DNA from: Deltaproteobacteria bacterium
GTDB taxonomy: Bacteria > Desulfobacterota > Desulfarculia > Adiutricales > Adiutricaceae
Reading direction: 5' to 3'
NCBI GenBank assembly: GCA_031279525.1
Contig: JAITIH010000300.1
Location: 1 to 6,556, forward strand
DNA: 6,556 bases
Part shown: one piece after another, positions 1 through 5,800 of the stretch
Layout of the letters: each line of letters opens with the position of its first letter
How positions within the stretch are numbered: position 1 is the first letter of the stretch
Notes under the pieces: model-generated
The model's database searches: none
What the model was told of the DNA's origin: nothing
Seen by the model: only the letters and a program-made list of their open reading frames with translations
Program-made: the position numbers and the translations under genes

Positions 1-11
1 GGATAGATCAT
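1..11 (-). CDS. Possible 5' end of a gene downstream of rubredoxin (cut by window edge)
   Basis: On the minus strand an ATG at 11-9 follows a perfect GGAGG ribosome-binding sequence (17-21 on the plus strand as CCTCC) with a 5-nt spacer. Only M-I-Y plus two bases are inside the window, so no product can be named. If real, it would be the next gene after rubredoxin in the same direction, about 70 nt past the rubredoxin stop, and could share its transcript. A second ATG at 15-13 lies only one base from GGAGG and is too close to be used. The call rests on ribosome-site spacing alone and could be chance. Confidence 0.25.
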
Positions 12-19
12 ACATACCT

Positions 20-60
20 CCAGGGACCAAATCCGCCCTGGCCGCCCTACTAGAGAGGGC
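20..60 (-). other. Two short inverted repeats after rubredoxin
   Basis: CCAGGG (20-25) pairs with CCCTGG (36-41) around a 10-nt loop, and GCCCT (44-48) pairs with AGGGC (56-60) around a 7-nt loop. They lie between the rubredoxin stop and the putative downstream ribosome site. The first stem takes in the last two bases of that GGAGG. Neither is followed by a T-run in either direction, so they are poor intrinsic terminators. They may be mRNA processing or translation-modulating structures, or chance in a GC-rich stretch. Confidence 0.25.
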
Positions 61-81
61 CCAAGAGCCGCTTACGGGCCG

Positions 82-240
82 TTATTTCTCCTCGAATTGA
101 TCCTTACCAGCCCCGCAAACGGGGCAAGCCCAGTCCTCGGGGACTTTAGCGAAGAGGGTGCCGGGAGCCACGCCGTTGTCAGGGTCGCCCTGAGCCGGAT
201 CGTATACGTAACCGCAAACTATACAGACGTGTTTGGTCAT
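82..240 (-). CDS. Rubredoxin, one-iron Fe(SCys)4 electron carrier
   Basis: This 52-residue cytoplasmic electron-transfer protein holds one iron on four cysteines. The two ligand pairs are visible: C6-I-V-C9-G and C39-P-V-C42-G. The usual aromatic core (Y11, Y13, F30, W37, F49) and the central [15 protein letters not shown] segment are also present. Length is typical of classical rubredoxins (52-54 residues). The ATG at 240 is chosen because GGAG (247-250) lies 6 nt upstream; longer starts at 252 or 309 add a non-homologous leader and lack a ribosome site. In anaerobes such proteins feed electrons to rubrerythrin, desulfoferrodoxin or flavo-diiron proteins during oxygen or peroxide detoxification. 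No partner gene is inside the window, so its specific partner is unknown. It is transcribed away from pth. Confidence 0.96.
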   Translation of the reverse strand: MTKHVCIVCGYVYDPAQGDPDNGVAPGTLFAKVPEDWACPVCGAGKDQFEEK

Positions 241-246
241 GATAAA

Positions 247-250
247 CTCC
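247..250 (-). promoter_or_regulatory. Rubredoxin ribosome-binding site
   Basis: GGAG on the minus strand sits 6 nt before the ATG at 240. It decides the 52-residue start over the in-frame ATG at 252, which would overlap this site and has no purine-rich sequence of its own. Confidence 0.75.
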
Positions 251-357
251 ATAATTAAACATTTAACGCAAATAAAAAACAGACAATGTAAAGCCGACGT
301 AAAAGTCATCGGTTTAATCGCCTAAACAAAGGAAATTATTGGCGAAAAAAGTTTCGT

Positions 358-549
358 TTGGCTAGCGTTGAGGGAAAATGCCATAAGGCCTTAAACCTAT
401 GGCGAAATCACGCGCTAAAAAGTTTTTTCTCGGCCGATTATGTGGCTAATCGCCTTGAGAAAAACCTAAAAAAATTAACAAATGCCTTTAATCGCCTGGG
501 TTGGCCTCGCGAATTTTATGACGGCTTATTTCAGAAGTTTATGCCATAA
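358..549 (+). CDS. Doubtful 63-codon hypothetical ORF
   Basis: An open frame lies alone in the intergenic region, with no gene on the other strand. It is open from 292, but the only start available is a TTG at 358 without a purine-rich ribosome site. The predicted product is basic and mostly helical-looking, rich in K, N, R, L and F, with no motif I recognise. Two TAATCGCC repeats fall in the same reading frame and encode A-N-R-L and F-N-R-L; a third, upstream of the TTG, would encode F-N-R-L too. It may be a gene remnant or a chance frame. I consider it more likely non-coding. Confidence 0.13.
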   Translation: MASVEGKCHKALNLWRNHALKSFFSADYVANRLEKNLKKLTNAFNRLGWPREFYDGLFQKFMP

Positions 550-753
550 ACCCGCGCAAAGCAAGGCGAATTTGTCATGAAGCGAAAAAAATTGACGCTG
601 CTCCCGCTTTTAAGCGGTTAGCCTCGGTCCAGCGGCCTTAGGGCCTTAAAGGCCTGAGCCTAGCCGGTTAAAAGGCTAAAAAGCGCTCTTAAAAGGATCG
701 CCTTAATTTTTAACGATCTAAATAACGGTAATTTAAATTGATTAATTTTAATC

Positions 754-783
754 TTGACCGGTTGGTGATCGGAGGCGTAAAAT
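754..783 (+). promoter_or_regulatory. Sigma70-like promoter upstream of pth
   Basis: TTGACC (754-759) and TAAAAT (778-783) each match the sigma70 -35 and -10 consensus at five of six positions, with an 18-nt spacer. The predicted transcription start is near 789-791, giving pth a leader of about 200 nt that contains the stem-loop at 848-903. The -10 box overlaps the ATG of the candidate small ORF at 782, so this promoter cannot express that ORF with its ribosome site. No start site can be proven from sequence. Confidence 0.45.
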
Positions 784-850
784 GTTAAAGGCCAATAGGC
801 CCCGGGCGATTAAAGGGGGCGTTAGTTCATTATACCAAAAAAAACCCTAA
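782..850 (+). CDS. Candidate 22-residue leader peptide or small ORF
   Basis: An ATG at 782 follows a perfect GGAGG (771-775) with a 6-nt spacer, the best ribosome site in the intergenic region. The frame runs 22 codons to a TAA at 848-850. The peptide is strongly basic (N-terminus M-L-K-A-N-R-P-R, C-terminus Y-Q-K-K-P), lacks acidic residues and has no membrane segment. Its stop codon coincides with the first bases of the 848-903 stem-loop, which resembles leader-peptide/attenuator layouts. Against this, the -10 element of the strongest nearby promoter overlaps its start codon, so an upstream promoter would be needed. No homologue is recognised. Confidence 0.28.
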   Translation: MLKANRPRAIKGGVSSLYQKKP

Positions 851-903
851 AGGCCCCAATCCGTCGACGCGCCCTAATTGGCGCGCGAAAGCCGGGGCTT
901 TTA
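848..903 (+). terminator. Two-tier stem-loop, possible intrinsic terminator or attenuator before pth
   Basis: An outer 10-bp stem pairs 848-857 (TAAAGGCCCC) with 894-903 (GGGGCTTTTA), with one G-T pair (852/899). Inside it a second perfect 6-bp stem, CGCGCC (868-873) with GGCGCG (880-885), closes a 6-nt CTAATT loop. The 3' arm ends in GGGGCTTTTA, a short T-run after a GC-rich stem as in factor-independent terminators on the plus strand. It lies about 87 nt before the pth start and could end a short upstream transcript or attenuate pth. It could also be a protein- or ligand-responsive leader, but it matches no riboswitch I know. Confidence 0.42.
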
Positions 904-979
904 AAGTTATTTAGAATCAATAAATAAAGATCGCCATTGGCGGCCAGGGACGCGAAAATTTCGGGCGCTTAAGGCGAAT

Positions 980-986
980 GGAAGGA
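980..986 (+). promoter_or_regulatory. pth ribosome-binding site deciding a GTG start
   Basis: GGAAGGA at 980-986 is 4 nt before the GTG at 991. It supports GTG rather than the in-frame ATG at 1012, which has only A-rich sequence ahead of it. Confidence 0.7.
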
Positions 987-990
987 AGTC

Positions 991-1689
991 GTGGCCGAAA
1001 AAAAGTTAAAAATGATCGTGGGCTTAGGCAATCCCGGGGACAAATACAAAAACACCCGCCACAACGCCGGCTTCATGGTCGTGGGCCTTTTCGCCGAGAA
1101 GCTGGGCTTAGCCGAGGCTAGGACCAGCTGGCCTAACCTTTTGGCTTGGGGCAAGACCGAGGGCCAAAAGGTCCTTTTGGTCTGGCCCCAAACCTTCATG
1201 AACAACTCCGGTCCGGCGGTCAAGCGAGTCTTGGATTACTATAAGATAAGCCCCAGCGATCTTTTGGTGGTTCACGACGAGATGGACCTGCCGGTGGGCC
1301 GGCTGAAATTTTCCCGGGGCGGCGGCTACGCGGGCCACCGGGGCGTTCAGTCGATCTTAGAGGAGATCCCTCAGGACTTCGACCGGCTGCGTTTTGGCGT
1401 GGGCCGCCCGACCAAAGGGGACCACTTTAAGGAAAAATCCATGGATTACGTCCTGTCCCCTTTTTCCAGCCTGGAAAGCCAGGCCGTGGACGAAACCTTA
1501 AATAAGGCCGCGGGCCTGATTGAGGTCTGGGCCGTCAGGAACCTGGCCGCGGCCCAAAGGCTGGGCAACCGGTCCGAGAAACCCCCAAAGCCCGAAAAAG
1601 AGGCCCTTACGGCCGACGAAGACCTAAAGCCAGAGGCCGCGGGCGAGGCGAAAGCCAAAAAAGAGCCAAAGAACGCTCTGGCCCAATGA
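991..1689 (+). CDS. pth: Peptidyl-tRNA hydrolase (Pth)
   Basis: Cytoplasmic esterase that frees tRNA from peptidyl-tRNAs that drop off stalled ribosomes; it is essential in most bacteria. The family core is clear: MIVGLGNPG (8-16), Y-K-N-T-R-H-N-A-G-F (19-28), T-F-M-N-N-S-G (68-74), V-V-H-D-E-M-D-L-P (93-101) and G-G-G-Y-A-G-H-R-G (110-118). N14, H24, N71 and D96 align with E. coli N10, H20, N68 and D93, so the catalytic base H24 and its D96 partner are kept. The residue matching E. coli N114, a tRNA-contacting asparagine, is R117 here. At 232 residues it is about 38 longer than E. coli Pth (194). The extra C-terminal tail (about 194-232) is low-complexity and rich in K, E, A and P. The GTG start is backed by a strong ribosome site. 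Its stop overlaps a possible downstream ORF. Confidence 0.97.
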   Translation: MAEKKLKMIVGLGNPGDKYKNTRHNAGFMVVGLFAEKLGLAEARTSWPNLLAWGKTEGQKVLLVWPQTFMNNSGPAVKRVLDYYKISPSDLLVVHDEMDLPVGRLKFSRGGGYAGHRGVQSILEEIPQDFDRLRFGVGRPTKGDHFKEKSMDYVLSPFSSLESQAVDETLNKAAGLIEVWAVRNLAAAQRLGNRSEKPPKPEKEALTADEDLKPEAAGEAKAKKEPKNALAQ

Positions 1690-1802
1690 GCCTAAGCCCT
1701 AAAGGCGAGCTTAGCCCCATTTTATGGGGGACCGGGGCCAAAGGCCGGCCAAACGCCAAAAAGGCGCCGCGGTCAATCGCTAAAGTCGCCGTGACCAATT
1801 AA
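1686..1802 (+). CDS. Candidate 38-residue basic small protein coupled to pth
   Basis: An ATG at 1686 overlaps the pth TGA stop as ATGA, the classic arrangement for translational coupling. The frame stays open for 38 codons and stops with TAA at 1800-1802, exactly where the terminator hairpin begins. The product starts M-S-L-S-P-K-G-E-L-S and has a glycine- and lysine/arginine-rich middle (A-K-G-R-P-N-A-K-K-A-P-R). It is strongly basic, has one tryptophan and no membrane segment. Codons look like those of neighbouring genes. No homologue is recognised, and 38 open codons could arise by chance. A small CCCCAT/ATGGGG hairpin (1715-1729) lies inside it. Confidence 0.3.
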   Translation: MSLSPKGELSPILWGTGAKGRPNAKKAPRSIAKVAVTN

Positions 1803-1841
1803 TTAAAGCGCTTTGTTGTATTTAACAAGGCGCTTTAATTA
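1800..1841. terminator. Bidirectional intrinsic terminator between pth and rfaE1
   Basis: Arms 1800-1817 and 1824-1841 pair over 18 bp with a single G-T pair (1812/1829) around a 6-nt GTATTT loop. The GC core GCGC is flanked by A/T-rich ends (AATTAAA / TTTAATT), so the transcript ends in a U-rich stretch from either strand. It sits between convergent units, 15 nt past the rfaE1 stop and 110 nt past the pth stop. A shared terminator is the natural reading. Confidence 0.85.
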
Positions 1842-1856
1842 TATAAATAGCTCGTT

Positions 1857-2858
1857 TTATGGGAAATTGATGGATTCTTTGATTTCGGCCGGGGTGGCCA
1901 CGGCCGTCCCGACTTTACCCACCACCACGCCGGCGGCCAAGGCGGCCAGCTCGGCCCCTTCCATGAGGCTGGCCCCGGCGGCTAGGGCCGCGGCCATGAC
2001 CCCCATGACCGTGTCCCCGGCCCCGCTGACGTCGTAGACCGCCCGGGCTCGGGTGGGCAGGTGGATGGCCTGGCCCGAGTTAAGGAGTAAAGTCATGCCC
2101 TCCTCGCTGCGGGTGACCAAAAGATTCTTGACGCCGTGCCGGGCCATGAGCCCAAAGCCGGCCGCGGCTATGCCGTCGGAGTCGGTTTTGGCCAAAGGCC
2201 GCCCCGTGGCCATGGAGAGCTCGTGGCAATTGGGGGTGACTAAGGTCGCCCCGCGGTAGGGCTCGTAGTCGACGCCTTTGGGGTCGACCACCGTGGGCCG
2301 GCCCGCCTTTTGGGCCAGGTCGAGGGCGAAGGCCGCGACCTCCGGGCTTAGGACCCCTTTGCCGTAATCGGACAAAGCCACCGCCTTAACCTTTGGCAGG
2401 GCCTTTTCGATTTCCGCCCGATAAAGGGCGGCCACGGCGGGGCTTAAGGGCTCGGTCGACTCCTCGTCGTAGCGGACCACCTGCTGGATGCCGGCTATTA
2501 GGCGGGTTTTGACGGTGGTGGGGCGGTCGGGGTCGGCCAGAAAGGTTGGGGTTAAGGGGCTTAGGGCCGCGGCCAGGAGGCTTTTTAATTCCTGGCCCGG
2601 GCCGTCGTCGCCGACTAAAGCCACGGCCAGGGCCTTGACCCCTAGGGCGGCTAAGTTTTTAGCCACGTTGCCCAAGCCGCCAGGCATGACGGCCCGCCTT
2701 TGGACCCGGACCACCGGGACCGGGGCCTCGGGAGAGAGGCGATCGGCCGTGCCGTAAACGTAGCGGTCCAGCATGAGGTCCCCTAGGCACAAGACTTTGG
2801 CCTGGGGCAACCTGGCCAAAAGGTCTAGGGCTTGGGTCAAAGAGGGTTTTGGGGTCAT
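1857..2858 (-). CDS. rfaE1: D-glycero-beta-D-manno-heptose-7-phosphate kinase (RfaE1/HldA type)
   Basis: Cytoplasmic PfkB-family kinase that phosphorylates D-glycero-D-manno-heptose-7-phosphate at C1 with ATP, an early step towards ADP-L-glycero-beta-D-manno-heptose for the LPS inner core. Family signatures are strong: G-D-L-M-L-D-R-Y (26-33), S-P-E-A-P-V-P-V-V (42-50), P-G-G-L-G-N-V-A (59-66), L-S-D-Y-G-K-G (162-168), D-P-K-G (192-195), and the PfkB C-terminal signature D-V-S-G-A-G-D-T (276-283) with catalytic base D282, then A-G-V-V-V-G-K-V-G-T (309-318). At 333 residues it is only the kinase half of E. coli HldE (477 residues); the adenylyltransferase must be encoded elsewhere. The ATG at 2858 is preferred: AAGG, overlapping the dnaE stop, lies 4 nt upstream. 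An in-frame TTG at 2885 would overlap dnaE by 20 nt. The usual P-G-G-A-A-N-V-A reads P-G-G-L-G-N-V-A here. Confidence 0.95.
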   Translation of the reverse strand: MTPKPSLTQALDLLARLPQAKVLCLGDLMLDRYVYGTADRLSPEAPVPVVRVQRRAVMPGGLGNVAKNLAALGVKALAVALVGDDGPGQELKSLLAAALSPLTPTFLADPDRPTTVKTRLIAGIQQVVRYDEESTEPLSPAVAALYRAEIEKALPKVKAVALSDYGKGVLSPEVAAFALDLAQKAGRPTVVDPKGVDYEPYRGATLVTPNCHELSMATGRPLAKTDSDGIAAAGFGLMARHGVKNLLVTRSEEGMTLLLNSGQAIHLPTRARAVYDVSGAGDTVMGVMAAALAAGASLMEGAELAALAAGVVVGKVGTAVATPAEIKESINFP

Positions 2859-2865
2859 GGCGCCT

Positions 2866-5800
2866 TTAGCCTCGGCCCGCGCCAAAGGGCGGGGCCTGAG
2901 TCAGGCAGCGAACCTCCCCGAAATAGCCTATGGCCTCCTTAGCCGAGTTCAAAAGGGGAGCGGAGACCTCCAGGCTTTGGTCCAGCCGGTAGTAGGCCTC
3001 GCCTTGCCCGTCCAAGACGCCCAGCCAAACTTGGGGCGAGCGGGGGCCTTTGGGCGTTAAAATCGGCTTCAAAAAGGCGGCCACCTGGCTCAGCTCCTCT
3101 AAGGGAGCCCGAAAATAAAGGGATTTAACCCGTTTGGCGAGGGCCGTATCTAAAGGCAGCATCTCGTCGACCGTGATCTTAGAGCCGAAGCGCTCGTCGC
3201 CGGGCTCCAAAGAGCCAGACAGCCAGACTAGGGCGTCTGACTCTAAGGCCGTTCGGCATTTGGCGAGGCTAGAGTTCCAGACGACGAGGTCAATGGAGTC
3301 GTCCAGATCCTCTAAGGCGGCAAAGGCGAAATCTCTTTGGTTTTTGTCCTTTCTTAGGATGAGTTTGATCAGACGGCCGGCCAAAAAGACTGGGGTTCTG
3401 GCCTGGGAGAACTTGGCCTGGGCGATGGTCGTCGAGCTAAAGGCCTTGATGGCCGCCGAGTAGGGGGCTAAAGGGTGGCCGCTTAAGTAAATGCCTAAGT
3501 AAGTTTTTTCGCGGTTGAGAATTTCCTTTCGGCTCATGGGCTCAACCGAGGGCCAGCGGGCGGCCTTAGGAGGTTCCACGACCGGCAAAGCGTCGAATAG
3601 GCCGATTTCGGGCTTCTTTTTGCCCTTGCCTTTTTGGGCTTTTATGGCCTCGGGCAGGGCCGCCATCATGACTTCCCGCTCGACCCCGGACTGGTCGAAG
3701 GAGCCGGAGAAGATCAAGGCCTCCATAGTCCGGCGGTTAACCTTGCGGGAGTCGACCCTTTGGCAAAAGTCGAAGAGATCCTTAAAGGGCCCGCCCTCGA
3801 CCCGGGCGGCCACTATGTCTTCCACCGCGCCCTGGCCCACGCCCTTAATGGCTCCTAAGCCGTAGACTATTTCGCCGTCGACCACCGTAAAAGGGTAATC
3901 CGAGGCGTTGACGTCCGGGGCCCTAACCGTCAGCCCCTCCCGCCGGCAGTCGTCGATGAAGCGGCCAAGTTTATCGTGGCGATCCATTTCCGAGGTCAAA
4001 AGGGCGGCCATGAACTCGGCTTGGTGATGGGCTTTAAGCCAGGCCGTCCAGTAGGCCAAAACGGCGTAGGCCAAAGAGTGCGACTTGTTAAAGCCGTAAT
4101 GGGCGAACTTGGCCATGGACTCGAAGACATCAGTGGCCTTGGCCTTAGGTAGCCCCCTTTCGACGGCCCCGTCGATAAAGGCCACCTTCATCTCGGCCAT
4201 TTTAGCCGCGTTTTTTTTGCCCATGGCCGCCCTTAAGACGTCGGCTTGGGCTAAGGTGAAGCCGGCCAGGACTTGGGCTAGGCGCATGACCTGCTCTTGA
4301 TAGACGATGACCCCGTGGGTTTCCTTTAAAAGCTCGTCGGCCTGGGGGGCTAAGGAGGGCGGTTTTTGGCGGCCGTGGCGGACGTCGACGTAAACGTCCA
4401 CGTAGCCGCTCTCAATGGGGCCGGGCCGGTAGAGGGCCAAAAGGGTGGAAATGTCCTCTAGGGTTTTGGGCTTTAAATTGACCAAGACCTTGCGGATGCC
4501 CGCGCTTTCCAGCTGGAAGACCCCGTTGACCTGGCCGGACTGGAGAAGGGCGAAGGTCTTTGGGTCGTCGAACTCCATTTCCTCGAGATCGACCGCCTCG
4601 CCTTTTTTGGCCAATAAAGCTAGGCAATGCTTAATGAGGGTGAGGGTCTTCAAACCTAAAAAGTCGAATTTAATTAGGCCGTTTTCCTCCACGCCCTTTA
4701 GCTCGTATTGGGTGATGGCCTGGGCTTTTTGGCCAGTTTCCTCGGCGTGCCGGGAATCTCGGCATAAAGGCAAGTACTCCATTAGCGGGCGGTCGCCGAT
4801 GACGACTCCAGAGGCGTGGACCGAGGCGTGGCGGGGCAGGTTTTCCAAAAGGCGGGCGTAATCCAAAAGGGATTTCACTCGGGGGTCGTTTTTCTCCAAT
4901 TGGGCGAGCCTAGGTTCCATGGCTATGGCCGAGTCGATGGGAATCCCTAAAACGTTGGGGACTAGCTTGGCGATGGAGTCGGTTTCCCGGACGTCCATGC
5001 CCAAGACTCGGCCTACGTCCCTAATGACGGCCTTGGCCTTCATCTGGTTTAGGGCCAAGATCTGGGCCACGTACTCGCGGCCGCCGTAGGCCTCGGCCAC
5101 GTGGCGGATGACCTCGGCCCGGCCCTCGGCGCAGAAGTCCACGTCCACGTCGGGCATGGTTTCTCGTTCCGGGTTTAAAAAGCGCTCAAACAGTAAACCG
5201 TAGCGAATTGGATCGACCCCAATGACCCCTAAGGCCCAGGCCACTAGGCTGCCGGCCGCCGAGCCCCGGCCCGGACCGACCATGACCTCGTGGCTTTTGG
5301 CCCACTGGATGAAGTCGGCCACGATGAGAAAGTAGCCCGGAAAGCCCATTTGGTTTATGACCTTAAGCTCGTAGTCGAGCCTTTCGGCGTACTTGGCCTT
5401 ATCGCTCTCGGCAAGGGCCTGGCCCCGCTCGGCCATCTTGGCCAAGCGAGCCTCCAAACCCTCTTTGGCCAGCTCGATTAAGCGGCCCTCGGCCGTTTGG
5501 CCCTCGGGCAAGGGGACGGTGGGGAAGTGGTAGGATTTTTTCGGGAACTCTAGATTGCAGGAGTCGGCGATTTTCAAGGTGTTGGCCAAAGCCTCGGGGC
5601 AATCGGCGAAGGCCTCGGCCATCTCCTGGGGCGATTTAAAGTAAAACTCTTCCGACTCCATGCGCATCCGGCGCTCGTCGGTTAGCTTTTTATGGGTCTG
5701 GACGCATAAAAGGACGTCGTGGGCTTTATGGTGCTCCTTTAAAAGGTAATGGCAGTCGTTGGTGGCCACGAGGGGCAGGGAAGTCGCCATGGCCAGCTCC

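Larger units (their letters stand above)
315..812. repeat. Four dispersed copies of the octamer TAATCGCC
   Basis: TAATCGCC occurs at 315-322, 447-454 and 489-496 on the plus strand and, inverted as GGCGATTA, at 805-812. Three copies have the longer context TTTAATCGCC, and the copies at 485-499 and 803-817 share an almost identical 15-base context, CCTTTAATCGCC followed by T or C and then GG. Copies two and three are 42 bp apart, close to four helical turns. By base-count expectation an octamer should appear about 0.02 times on both strands of a 700-bp stretch. Related one-mismatch forms (GATCGCC) occur at 696-702 and 930-935. They could be operator sites or a lineage-specific intergenic repeat; no known binding-site family is recognised. 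Confidence 0.5.
241..990. other. Long AT-richer divergent intergenic region between rubredoxin and pth
   Basis: About 750 bases separate the divergent rubredoxin and pth genes, with no recognisable conserved protein. The region is visibly richer in A and T than the flanking genes. It holds several small inverted repeats: CCGCTT/AAGCGG at 604-617, GGCCTT/AAGGCC at 642-654, TAGCC/GGCTA at 661-678, a bulged 9-bp hairpin GATCG...CGATC at 696-718, GGCC/GGCC at 790-801, the large stem at 848-903, and CGCC/GGCG at 932-942. It also carries four TAATCGCC octamers, a sigma70-like promoter and two doubtful small ORFs, each described separately. Both divergent promoters should lie here. I could not identify a convincing rubredoxin promoter on the minus strand. 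Confidence 0.6.

Noticed and set aside
241..300. Possible rubredoxin promoter (TTGTCT with a weak AATGTT at 17 nt)
   Set aside because: The -10 match is poor and several equally weak alternatives exist in this AT-rich stretch.
241..309. Longer rubredoxin with 75 residues
   Set aside because: The added leader does not resemble rubredoxin, has no ribosome site, and would include the GGAG that serves the ATG at 240.
577..621. 14-codon frame starting M-K-R-K-K-L, like the start of a signal peptide
   Set aside because: It stops after 14 codons, and the only purine-rich site is about 10 nt away and weak; too short to support.
800..850. tRNA-like fragment around GTTAGTTCA
   Set aside because: No acceptor pairing, anticodon arm or T-loop GTTCNANNC could be found nearby.
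969..1223. Several long open frames opposite pth, rfaE1 and dnaE
   Set aside because: They lie wholly inside strong conserved genes in other frames; the GC-rich codon pattern creates them, and none has a recognisable domain or ribosome site.
2859..2885. Longer rfaE1 with start at 2885
   Set aside because: The start is TTG, overlaps dnaE by 20 nt, and adds nine alanine-rich residues not typical of the family. The ATG at 2858 has an AAGG at good spacing.
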